Shown here one piece after another: positions 8,173-14,127 of a stretch of 25,528 nucleotides of DNA (the stretch's first letter is position 1; every line of letters begins with the position of its first letter). The stretch is taken from the NCBI GenBank assembly GCA_022614795.1, contig JAKEHX010000064.1:1-25528 (forward strand), given 5' to 3'. A program made the translations under genes and the position numbers. The DNA comes from Planctomycetaceae bacterium (GTDB lineage Bacteria; Planctomycetota; Planctomycetia; Pirellulales; Pirellulaceae). The notes under the pieces are model-generated. The model saw only the letters and a program-made list of their open reading frames with translations, had not been told where the DNA came from and made no database searches.

Positions 8173-9624
8173 ATGAAACTCGCCCTTCGTTTGTTCGTTG
8201 CCCTCGGCACCCTCGTTGGAATACCCCTCGCCGGCACGCCCCGCGCGCTACTGGCGCAGGACTGCGGCTGCGCGGCCTATCGCATCGTATGCAAGACGGT
8301 CTACGACCAGGTCCCCGTGACCACCTATCGCCTGGAGTACGAAACGGTGCTCGAGGAGCGGCAGGTGACCACACTCCGTCCCGAGTGGACCACCGAAGTG
8401 CGGCAGCGGAAATACACCGTCGCCAAACCGGTGACCGAGACGGCGACGCGCGAGGAGAAGATCATCGTCCGCCGGCCTGTCGTCGAGACCGAAATGCACG
8501 AGCAGGCGTACGACAAGCTCACGTATCTGACCGAGACCGAAATGCGCCAGCAGAAGTACGTCGTGCAGCGGCCCGTCGTCGAGACACAGATGCGCGAGCA
8601 GCAGCGCACCGTCTGCCGGCCGATTCAAGAGACGATCATGCAAGAGCAGTCGCACATGGTCCGCCGGCCCATCCAGGAAACCGTGATGCAGCAGCAGGCT
8701 TACACTGCCTACCAGCCGGTGACCGCCTATCATACGCAACTTGTCGATCAAGGGCAGTACGTCAACACGACGTATTACCAGCCGGGACGCGCACATTGCT
8801 GCTTCTGGCCGCACGCCGGTCGGGGCTCCTATCAGATGCGCACCGTCTATCAGCCCAACATCGTGACGCAGTACGTTGCTACGACCACCATGCAGCCCAC
8901 GACGATGACGCAGGAAGTGCCGGTCACCGTGACGCGCTACCAGGATGAAGTGGTCAAGCAGCAGGTTCCCGTCCAGGTCACCCGTTATCAGAACGAAGTG
9001 GTGACCGAGCAGATTCCCGTGCAGGTGCAGCGGATCGAGACGCACGAGGAAGTGCGCGAATATCCCGTCTCGGTGCAAAAGCCCGTCATTGAGCGCGTGA
9101 CCGTCCAGGTGCCCGTGCAGAAAACGCGCTGGGAGACCGAAGAGCAGGTCCGGCAGGTGCCTTACACAGTCCACCGCGTTGAGTATGAAGAGCGGACCGA
9201 GGAAACGCCGGTCCAGGTCTGCCGTTACGTCAGCGAGACCAAGGCCGTGCAGGTTCCCCGCACTGTCGCCAAGTGGGTCCCGCAGCAAGCCACGCGGCTG
9301 GTGCCGCGGACGGTGATGATGCGCGTGCCGCTCAACGGGTCGTACGATGGGATCATCTACGAAGGGCCAACGACGAGCTACTACGCCCCGCTGATTCTGC
9401 CCCCCACTTCGAAGAAGATCGAAGTCAAACGGGCTGCGCCGCCTCAGCCGACGCCGCCCGCGCCCATGCCCGACGAGGACCTGACTCCCGCAGAAGGCGC
9501 CAAGAAGCCCGCCGCGGAAAACGCCGACAAGCCGCCGATGCTCCCGGCCGGCGAGCCCGAGAAGAAAGAGGGCGACGCGGCCGGCCCGGCGCTGGGCAAC
9601 CCTGCCGGTGCCAAAGGGGCCTAA
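8173..9624 (+). CDS. Exported YTV-repeat protein (planctomycete-specific)
   Basis: 483 residues from ATG at 8173, preceded by GAGAAG; the GTG at 8155 is a weaker alternative. A signal peptide (MKLALRLFVALGTLVGIPLA) ends near ALLAQ. Then comes a long array (~35-395) of ~22-25 residue units of the type E-(T/M)-x-(M/R)-x-(E/Q)-Q-x-Y-x-V-x-(R/K)-P-V, e.g. REQQRTVCRPIQETIMQEQ, the signature of the YTV family described from planctomycete genomes. A Cys/His patch (GRAHCCFWPHAGRGS) interrupts it near 210. The C-terminal ~75 residues are Pro/Ala/Glu-rich and disordered. YTV proteins are assumed to be cell-envelope components; the exact role is unknown. Confidence 0.85.
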   Translation: MKLALRLFVALGTLVGIPLAGTPRALLAQDCGCAAYRIVCKTVYDQVPVTTYRLEYETVLEERQVTTLRPEWTTEVRQRKYTVAKPVTETATREEKIIVRRPVVETEMHEQAYDKLTYLTETEMRQQKYVVQRPVVETQMREQQRTVCRPIQETIMQEQSHMVRRPIQETVMQQQAYTAYQPVTAYHTQLVDQGQYVNTTYYQPGRAHCCFWPHAGRGSYQMRTVYQPNIVTQYVATTTMQPTTMTQEVPVTVTRYQDEVVKQQVPVQVTRYQNEVVTEQIPVQVQRIETHEEVREYPVSVQKPVIERVTVQVPVQKTRWETEEQVRQVPYTVHRVEYEERTEETPVQVCRYVSETKAVQVPRTVAKWVPQQATRLVPRTVMMRVPLNGSYDGIIYEGPTTSYYAPLILPPTSKKIEVKRAAPPQPTPPAPMPDEDLTPAEGAKKPAAENADKPPMLPAGEPEKKEGDAAGPALGNPAGAKGA

Positions 9625-9640
9625 GTTCGCCTGGCGTTCT

Positions 9641-9665
9641 TTAGCTGAATTTGCCAGAGTTCAGG
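9641..9665 (+). repeat. Single degenerate family A hairpin
   Basis: TTAGCTGAATTTGCCAGAG then TTCAGG resembles one arm of the family A hairpin. Stem changes C to T still allow G-U pairing in RNA: GAATTT pairs with GAGTTC around the conserved GCCA loop. It sits 16 bp after the YTV stop. Confidence 0.55.
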
Positions 9666-9770
9666 CGGGGCCTTGACCCGCGTGGCCGCATTGCCAAGCC
9701 GCCGCCCATCTGGGATATTCGATCTTGAAGTCGCCGAACCTGCTCGCAGGCTTTAGCGTCTTCACCACAT

Positions 9771-9845
9771 CGGGGTGTAGCGTAACCTGGCTAGCGCGTC
9801 TGCATGGGGTGCAGAAGGTTGCAGGTTCAAATCCTGTCACCCCGA
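9771..9845 (+). tRNA. tRNA-Pro(GGG)
   Basis: The acceptor stem CGGGGTG (9771-9777) pairs with CACCCCG (9838-9844); the discriminator is A9845 and no CCA is encoded. The T arm is GCAGG-TTCAAAT-CCTGT, with one G-U-type pair. The anticodon stem TCTGC/GCAGA encloses ATGGGGT, giving anticodon GGG, which reads proline CCC. The D loop (CCTGGCTAGC) is one base longer than is usual for this tRNA. It is the left border of a block of gene debris and probably an old attachment site. Confidence 0.93.
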
Positions 9846-9848
9846 CTG

Positions 9849-9854
9849 TATAAT
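9849..9854 (+). promoter_or_regulatory. TATAAT -10-like box after tRNA-Pro
   Basis: TATAAT lies 4 bp after the tRNA and about 110 bp upstream of the integrase fragment. No good -35 hexamer is available, since that position falls inside the tRNA gene. It could be the remnant of the integrase promoter. Confidence 0.3.
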
Positions 9855-9883
9855 AAGCCCAAGCCGAATCGAGACTTAGATAC

Positions 9884-9944
9884 CTTCCGCATGTGCGGAA
9901 GTGCGGCGTTTTCCAAGGCAAGAAAAACGGTAACTACCGTTTTT
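9884..9944. repeat. Two perfect hairpins between tRNA-Pro and integrase fragment
   Basis: Hairpin 1 (9884-9901) is CTTCCGCA-TG-TGCGGAAG with an 8-bp stem. Hairpin 2 (9923-9944) has arms AAAAACGGTA and TACCGTTTTT with only AC between, and ends in a T run, so it could also terminate transcription in either direction. Their place next to an integrase start suggests recombination or regulatory sites of the lost element. Confidence 0.55.
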
Positions 9945-9964
9945 CCGGGCAAGGGAGCCGCACT

Positions 9965-10197
9965 ATGCCGCGCCTTTTGGGCAAGCTGCCCTCGTATCGA
10001 AAGCACAAGGCGACGGGCCAAGCCGTCGTAACTCTTGGAGGTCGGGACGTCTATCTCGGCCCATGGAAATCGGCCGAGTCAAAAACTGATACCAGCGGGT
10101 TACTCGTGAGTGGCTGGCCGGTGGCGGTACACAGCCGACTTCCGACCTGACCATCGTGGAGTTGCTGGCTGCATTCAAGCACCATGCCAAAACGTAG
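9965..10197 (+). pseudogene. Tyrosine recombinase (integrase) N-terminal fragment, frameshifted
   Basis: Starts MPRLLGKLPSYRKHKATGQA, then VVTLGGRDVYLGPWKSAESK, the conserved N-terminus of planctomycete tyrosine recombinases. After SKT a missing base near 10089 shifts the frame; in the next frame YQRVTREWLAGGGTQ and DLTIVELLAAFKHHAK continue the core-binding region and stop at 10195-10197. The whole catalytic domain (Arg-His-Arg-Tyr) is absent. It lies on the same strand 120 bp after tRNA-Pro, the classic place for an integrase of an element that used the tRNA 3' end as attachment site. Confidence 0.75.
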
Positions 10198-10307
10198 ACG
10201 GGACCACCAGGAAGTTCGCGCGCCGCCTTGGCAAGCGGGATCAATTTCTCCGATTTGATGTCGATACTGGACGCTGGATTCCCGCAATTCTCACGAACTA
10301 AGCTCAT
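10198..10307 (-). pseudogene. N-terminus of an excisionase-like / DUF1580-like HTH protein, truncated
   Basis: ATG at 10307 has a very good ribosome binding site (AAGGAG, 6 nt upstream). The peptide starts MSLVRENCGNPASSIDIKSE and continues KLIPLAKAARELPGG, which resembles the start of small helix-turn-helix proteins that accompany planctomycete integrases (LIPLxxAAxxLPG then a Trp-rich helix). The next codons run antisense into the integrase fragment, so the gene is cut at about 10198. The strong start signal makes a former gene likely; the family is inferred from a short stretch. Confidence 0.4.
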
Positions 10308-10674
10308 TTGATACTCCTTCTGAACTTGCTGATCCGCCAATCTCGAAATGATGCCTCATGCTCTCGCGCTCGACATCCCGCATTCTCTTGCGCTCCACAT
10401 CCCACCTCTGCGCTTCGGTTGGAATGTTGTCGGGCCTCGTGCCCAGCGAGGGCAGCGCGACCCAAGGTTCCGCTGGGGAAAACCCGAATCGAACCAATAT
10501 GTCTTTGACACGCTTTGCCCACACGCCGCGCATCGTGCATGCCTGTTCAATTACGTCGCTGTGCAAGCCGCGAAAGTGCGACGCGTAAGCCCTCCTGGCA
10601 TACCAGGTATTGGGTCCAGGACCGCCAAGTCGTCGTTCACACCGTGTGCAAAGTAGCACCGCCCCGCTTGAAAT
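10291..10674 (-). pseudogene. Unrecognised open frame in the debris region
   Basis: The frame is open from just after a TGA at 10675-10677 down to 10291. It contains WYARRAYASHFRGLHSD, VWAKRVKDILVRFGFSPAEP and a charged helix ERKRMRDVERESMRHH, which read like protein rather than a shadow. It has no clear start, and it overlaps the SD/start of the excisionase-like fragment. No family was recognised. It may be a gene fragment or chance. Confidence 0.25.
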
Positions 10675-10848
10675 TCAGGTAGAGGAAGTTCGTCCCACGG
10701 ATGACACTTTACCAACGGGCCACGGGATGCGACCGGCCGACAGCCCGACGATCCGCACTTCGCCGCGCCGCTCGTCATCGACCCGCTGGCCGTAGCGGAA
10801 CGTGGGCGTGCGGTACTTGCCGAGCAGTTTGTAACGGGCGGATGGCAT
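10675..10848 (-). pseudogene. Fragment of a planctomycete protein of unknown function
   Basis: 57 residues from ATG 10848: MPSARYKLLGKYRTPTFRYG, then QRVDDERRGEVRIVGLSAGR and IPWPVGK. The pattern RYKLLG-Y-TP-F-YG...RGEV-IVGLS...IPWP-G resembles the N-terminus of a family met in planctomycete genomes, in some members next to NUMOD/homing-endonuclease-like modules. Similarity ends after IPWPVGK and a stop follows 11 codons later, so only the N-terminus survives. Assignment is from memory. Confidence 0.4.
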
Positions 10849-10888
10849 TCACCGATTCTGCTTGCCGCCGTGGCCGGGTGCCAGCGAG

Positions 10889-10924
10889 AATCAGGGGATG
10901 GAGCCGAACCCCTACCAAGCGCCG
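10889..10924 (+). repeat. 36-bp direct repeat, copy 1 (start of MEPNPYQAP gene 1)
   Basis: Identical over 36 bp to 12369-12404. It spans the last bases of a -10-like box, the GGGG before the start codon and the first nine codons (MEPNPYQAP), marking a gene duplication. Confidence 0.9.
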
Positions 10925-11218
10925 AGAGAGGTTGGCTGTGAGCTGCCGCCAGCCGTCGAGAGTCCGAACGTACCGCTATGGGTTGCGATTCTCGGGCCGA
11001 TCTTTCTGGCCGTGACCTACTGGGGCGTGCAAGAGTGGCAACGCCGCCGGGCAGAGGCAGCGGCACGGGCGAGAGTGCAAACGATCTATCCGGTGGACTT
11101 CGACGTTTTGTCGAAATCGAGCGAGTGGATTATCTGTTTCCGACCCCAGTTAAAGACCAGCCAGACGCTACTCCTGCGCTGCCCTGAAAAATGCAATTCC
11201 GCCTCCGAACGCTGTTGA
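10898..11218 (+). CDS. Small membrane protein, MEPNPYQAP type, copy 1
   Basis: 106 residues from ATG 10898 (MEPNPYQAPREVGCELPPAV). One transmembrane segment (~27-48, VPLWVAILGPIFLAVTYWGV) is followed by a basic stretch (EWQRRRAEAAARARV). The N-terminal N-P-Y-Q-A-P motif is frequent in small planctomycete membrane proteins of unknown role. The reading frame runs 28 nt into the next gene; in the +1 frame a stop lies at 11185-11187, 3 nt before that gene's ATG, so a frameshift near the 3' end is possible. A paralog is at 12378. Confidence 0.6.
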   Translation: MEPNPYQAPREVGCELPPAVESPNVPLWVAILGPIFLAVTYWGVQEWQRRRAEAAARARVQTIYPVDFDVLSKSSEWIICFRPQLKTSQTLLLRCPEKCNSASERC

Positions 11219-11474
11219 TCGTGCTGGCCGTGGGCCGCCGCTGTTGGCCGTAGGCAGGGCAATTTGGATATCGCCGGAATGGGAAGCTTACCGGACCGCA
11301 TCGAAATCCGTTGAAGCGCGAAAAACTGAGTGGCAGAAAGCAAAGGCAATAAACAACGGGTCGCGTCTAACTAAGGCAGGCGAGATGCACGCAGAGTTGA
11401 TGTATAGGCGTGACGACAACTCTGCCCGCGAAAGATCAGCGCTGTATCGCATATTGACCGCGCCCACACCCTAG
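11191..11474 (+). pseudogene. Small membrane protein, RLRTLLI type, copy 1, one-base deletion
   Basis: Starts MQFRLRTLLIVLAVG at 11191, 3 nt after a stop in the +1 frame of the upstream gene. A missing G at 11231-11234 (GTGGG against GTGGGG in the paralog at 12572) makes the frame stop after 20 codons. With one G restored it continues GPPLLAVGRAIWISPEWEAY...ILTAPTP to the TAG at 11472-11474, giving 94 residues with one N-terminal membrane segment. Either a true frameshift or a sequence error. Function unknown. Confidence 0.65.
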
Positions 11475-11484
11475 GACCCCGCCC

Positions 11485-12342
11485 ATGTTCCGATTCACGA
11501 TCCAAGTGTTGGTCCTGCTGACGCTGGTGGTAGCGGTCATGTTGGGGTGGCAACTCAAAGGCCTCGCACGCGCCGGGCAGGAGGCCAATGAGGTTCAGGC
11601 AGACAAGGCCGACCTCGCAGGCAAGCGGCTGGAGGTCATGAGTTCCCGAATCAAGAGCCTCGTCGTCTCCTCCACCGATGCCGAGTTTCCGACTCGCATG
11701 CAGCCCGCGCCGCTATTCCGCTATGACGATGAGACGCGCGGTTATGTCGACGGAACCATCTGGCGGCTGGGGGAGAAAGGCCGGCCGCTCGCAATCGTCA
11801 CGGCCGAGTTGCACCCGCGGTATTTGGGCGGCGGTTCTCGTATCGTTTACGACTTCCTGTCGCTCACCGAACGCTCGTTCACGGCCCGCTCGCCCGACGT
11901 GGCAGGCTGGACGCCCGGTGGATCGGCCGTCGCGCTATGTCCGCTGAAGGACGCACCTTCTCCCGCGACCAAAGCGGCCGCACGTCTGATCCAACTCAAA
12001 CAGCAGGCCCGACGATTCTCTGGGACACAGGTTGTGCGGGAGCTGGACGAGACATCGGTGCAACTGCGACTCTTGCCACGCGAGATCGACCGATATTCGC
12101 CTGCGGCCCACGAGTTGGCCGACGGCGCGGTTTTCCTTCTCGTCAATGGGCGCAACCCAGCACTGCTGCTGATCATCGAAACTGATGGCAAGTCGTGGCA
12201 GTACTGTGTCGGCCGGCTGTCCGCGCCCAGCAAGCTGGAGGTACGGTTGGACGGCGACTTGGTCTGGTCCCAGCCCCGCCTCACGTCGTTTGAATGGGCG
12301 CAGCCCTATACCGCAAGCAATACTGCCGCCGAATTTCCGTGA
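11485..12342 (+). CDS. Membrane-anchored protein of unknown function (planctomycete type)
   Basis: 285 residues from ATG 11485, 10 nt after the preceding frame. Residues 3-23 (RFTIQVLVLLTLVVAVMLGW) form an uncleaved anchor or signal. A short coiled-coil-like part (NEVQADKADLAGKRLEVMSS) precedes a mixed globular domain with RYDDETRGYVDGTIWRLGEK, GRPLAIVTAELHPR, SFTARSPDVAGWTPGG and a C-terminal WAQPY. The pattern RYxDxxRGxVDGxxWxxGxxGRPxA recurs, from memory, in planctomycete hypothetical proteins. No enzyme motif was recognised. It separates the two copies of the duplicated small-gene pair. Confidence 0.7.
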   Translation: MFRFTIQVLVLLTLVVAVMLGWQLKGLARAGQEANEVQADKADLAGKRLEVMSSRIKSLVVSSTDAEFPTRMQPAPLFRYDDETRGYVDGTIWRLGEKGRPLAIVTAELHPRYLGGGSRIVYDFLSLTERSFTARSPDVAGWTPGGSAVALCPLKDAPSPATKAAARLIQLKQQARRFSGTQVVRELDETSVQLRLLPREIDRYSPAAHELADGAVFLLVNGRNPALLLIIETDGKSWQYCVGRLSAPSKLEVRLDGDLVWSQPRLTSFEWAQPYTASNTAAEFP

Positions 12343-12365
12343 GCCTTTATGCCCTCCCCGCAGGC

Positions 12366-12371
12366 TACAAT
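12366..12371 (+). promoter_or_regulatory. TACAAT -10-like box, 6 nt before the start of the MEPNPYQAP gene 2
   Basis: TACAAT at 12366-12371 and ATG at 12378 leave room only for a transcript starting at or beside the start codon. No clear -35 is visible. The GGGG directly before the ATG is too close to serve as a normal ribosome binding site. Confidence 0.4.
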
Positions 12372-12404
12372 CAGGGGATGGAGCCGAACCCCTACCAAGC
12401 GCCG
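12369..12404 (+). repeat. 36-bp direct repeat, copy 2
   Basis: Identical to 10889-10924; second copy of the duplicated gene start. Confidence 0.9.
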
Positions 12405-12560
12405 GCGGCGCAGACGTCAGTTCCGATGCATTCGCCGCGAATGCCAAGTCCGCAGGTTCTCGCCGGCATTTTCGTGGCCATGATCCTTTCCGGTCTTATG
12501 TTGATCGTGGCCGCAATTGCTTTGGCAATTTGGGGCTGGTTCACTCAACCGCTATTTTAG
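12378..12560 (+). CDS. Small membrane protein, MEPNPYQAP type, copy 2
   Basis: 60 residues: MEPNPYQAPAAQTSVPMHSP, a short linker, then a hydrophobic segment (~27-53, VLAGIFVAMILSGLMLIVAA) ending IWGWFTQPLF. Shorter than its paralog at 10898; beyond the shared first nine codons the two differ, so they share a start but not a C-terminus. Likely an inner-membrane protein of unknown role, first of a pair with the gene at 12572. Confidence 0.65.
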   Translation: MEPNPYQAPAAQTSVPMHSPRMPSPQVLAGIFVAMILSGLMLIVAAIALAIWGWFTQPLF

Positions 12561-12571
12561 GCCGGCACCCG

Positions 12572-12784
12572 ATGCGATACCGCCTCCGAACGCTGTTGAT
12601 CTTGCTGGCCGTGGGGCCGGTGGTGTTGGCGGGGGCGTGGTTCGCCGGTTCAGAGTTGCTACGCCCACGACTCACGAAGGTCTATGCCGGCGATCACAGG
12701 TACGGCAAAGCATGGAGCGAATCGATGGCCGAGACCCAAGCAATGAAAGACCGAACCGACAAACCGGTATCACCTCTGCCCTAG
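12572..12784 (+). CDS. Small membrane protein, RLRTLLI type, copy 2
   Basis: 70 residues from ATG 12572: MRYRLRTLLILLAVGPVVLA, an N-terminal membrane anchor, then FAGSELLRPRLTKVYAG and a short polar tail ending KPVSPLP. It shares 22 identical bases with the frameshifted copy at 11191 across codons 4-10, and keeps the GTGGGGCC that the other copy has lost. 11 bp after the stop of the preceding gene, so probably cotranscribed. Function unknown. Confidence 0.6.
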   Translation: MRYRLRTLLILLAVGPVVLAGAWFAGSELLRPRLTKVYAGDHRYGKAWSESMAETQAMKDRTDKPVSPLP

Positions 12785-12822
12785 ACCAACGGCTTCTCGG
12801 GCGGGACTTTTTCGTGCGCGGG

Positions 12823-12828
12823 TACAAT
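12823..12828 (+). promoter_or_regulatory. TACAAT -10-like box fixing the start of the 12836 gene
   Basis: TACAAT at 12823-12828 overlaps the possible ATG at 12827 and lies 7 nt before the ATG at 12836. If the box is used, 12827 cannot be the start and the transcript would begin at or near 12836. Confidence 0.4.
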
Positions 12829-12835
12829 GTGCGGA

Positions 12836-13060
12836 ATGACGGAACCTTCTGCAATTCAACGTAGTGTTGCGCGAGCACTTGGATTGATTGTGGCAATCGC
12901 CGGCGTATGGATGCTTTATTTCTCGCTTCGGCCAGCGTGGCTTGCGGAAGCGCCGGTGGGCATCGGTGGAATTGTCGTGTGCTCTGCCGCGATGATCTTG
13001 GTGGGGCGGCCGCTGTTGGTTGATCTCGGTTCTCCTGGGTCAATGGCACGTCGCTCCTAA
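12836..13060 (+). CDS. Small two-span membrane protein, unknown function
   Basis: 74 residues from ATG 12836 (MTEPSAIQRSVARALGLIVA); an ATG at 12827 lies inside the -10-like box and was not chosen. Two hydrophobic segments (~14-30 and ~44-60) are separated by SLRPAWLAEAP. It ends the group of small membrane genes. No family was recognised. Confidence 0.5.
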   Translation: MTEPSAIQRSVARALGLIVAIAGVWMLYFSLRPAWLAEAPVGIGGIVVCSAAMILVGRPLLVDLGSPGSMARRS

Positions 13061-13067
13061 CGGTTGC

Positions 13068-13504
13068 TCAGGCAGAACCACGTGGACCAAGCGACTTTCG
13101 GTGGGCTTCGATGCCGGCTTTGATTTGTGATCGAGCGGGCTCTTGATGACAAGAATCCATCAGGCGCTGGATATAGAGACCGCGGTCCACGCAGTCGCGC
13201 GCCTAGGCATAGCTCTTTGGCTTCGGTGAATCGAGCTTGTAGTCAGCGAGTGTGCGATCCTCGTGAAGCATTGCCAGGCGAGTCGTGGCTTGCTTGGCGA
13301 CGACCACCTGCGACGAAGCCAGACAGCGCCAAATGTCGCCGTGATCCTTGCCCACAGCACTCCAAGCTGTTGCAGAAACGCCAGCGATCGATGGAAGGCG
13401 CCATAGTAAGCCCGGCTTATGGCAGTGCGGCAGATTGCTTCGGATCGTCCCAGCGACTCGTGAAGCATCGCATCTGCCAGAGTGAGAAACTCATCGCCGG
13501 TCAT
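13068..13504 (-). pseudogene. HEPN-domain protein, frameshift plus nonsense
   Basis: Starts MTGDEFLTLADAMLHESLGR and continues CRTAISRAYYGAFHRSLAFL, the first helices of a HEPN domain (R-x-x-x-S-R-A-Y-Y-x-A-F-H). A missing base near 13355-13363 shifts the frame; the next frame continues VGKDHGDIWRCLASSQVVVA, TTRLAMLHEDRTLADYKLDS, a TAG at 13203-13205, then ARDCVDRGLYIQRLMDS to the TGA at 13068-13070. With both lesions repaired it would be 145 residues. HEPN proteins are often RNase toxins or partners of nucleotidyltransferases. Its ATG overlaps the TGA of the upstream gene (ATGA), so the two were an operon. Confidence 0.75.
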
Positions 13505-14052
13505 CGTTGTGGCATCACGCTAAGTCGGAATTCGCCAAGGGTTCCTGGAACGATCTTCTCAACCTCTTCATGCCACTGGAATTCACTTTCGCGATAGTCC
13601 TTGTAGTCACCCTGCGCTACCACGTCGAACACGAGGTACTCGTCAGCTGGATTCTCCGGATCGAAAGAATAGTTGATAGATATCGGCCCGGGGAATATGC
13701 GCCGCGAAAGTTCGACAATTTCTCCCACAAGGCTGACGACCTTTGTAGAGAGATCGGAATGCCGTCCAGCGTCGAACTGCTCGATGGCCATTGCCTTTTC
13801 GAGTTCTGCAAACCGTCGGTTTCTCTCCGCAAGCTCCTCTTGCAATTGCATTAATCGCTGTTGAAGGATCCACTCGCGCAAATCTCGGCCACCTTCTGAA
13901 CCATCTCCCACCGCCTGAAGAAGCGCAGGCGGAACATCGCCGATTGCTCGAATTCGCGATTCGAGGAACGAATGAAATGCACCGGCCCACGACCCGTGTG
14001 GGACAGGTCTGTCGCACATCGATTTTTCTTCGCTTCTCCACAGCCGATACAT
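13501..14052 (-). CDS. Unknown protein, partner of the HEPN gene
   Basis: 183 residues from ATG 14052, chosen for AGGAG seven nt upstream; GTG 14073 and ATG 14019 are alternatives. A predicted coiled coil (ILQQRLMQLQEELAERNRRF, ELEKAMAIEQ) occupies ~65-105, and the C-terminal ~65 residues form a small domain (FPGPISINYSFDPENPADEY, FQWHEEVEKIVPG). Its stop overlaps the HEPN start by ATGA. The pair resembles conserved two-gene units with a HEPN second gene, so it may be the antitoxin-like or adaptor partner; this is inferred only from arrangement. It is intact while the HEPN gene is not. Confidence 0.65.
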   Translation of the reverse strand: MYRLWRSEEKSMCDRPVPHGSWAGAFHSFLESRIRAIGDVPPALLQAVGDGSEGGRDLREWILQQRLMQLQEELAERNRRFAELEKAMAIEQFDAGRHSDLSTKVVSLVGEIVELSRRIFPGPISINYSFDPENPADEYLVFDVVAQGDYKDYRESEFQWHEEVEKIVPGTLGEFRLSVMPQR

Positions 14053-14064
14053 TCGCGAACTCCT

Positions 14065-14088
14065 GGCCCACACGGAGTGTGGGCCTAC
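14065..14088 (-). repeat. GTAGG-headed hairpin (family D)
   Basis: On the minus strand GTAGGCCCACACTCC continues to GTGTGGGCC: a perfect 9-bp stem (GGCCCACAC/GTGTGGGCC) with a TCC loop and the head GTA. It lies just upstream of the AGGAG of the 14052 gene and covers the alternative GTG start at 14073. Confidence 0.6.
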
Positions 14089-14113
14089 GCTGGTCAGGGC
14101 GCCGCACGTGGCC

Positions 14114-14119
14114 TAAGAT
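14114..14119 (+). promoter_or_regulatory. TAAGAT -10-like box before RNase D
   Basis: TAAGAT ends 8 nt before the GTG start at 14128, suggesting a leaderless or almost leaderless transcript. No -35 was identified. Confidence 0.3.
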
Positions 14120-14127
14120 TCCCCTCC

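Noticed and set aside
8248..9288. Minus-strand open frame (346 codons) rich in His, Asp and Leu
   Set aside because: It is opposite the YTV repeat array; the apparent repeats only mirror that array.
9661..9921. Minus-strand frame containing VGVTGFEPATFCTP
   Set aside because: This peptide is the well-known false translation of tRNA genes; it lies across tRNA-Pro.
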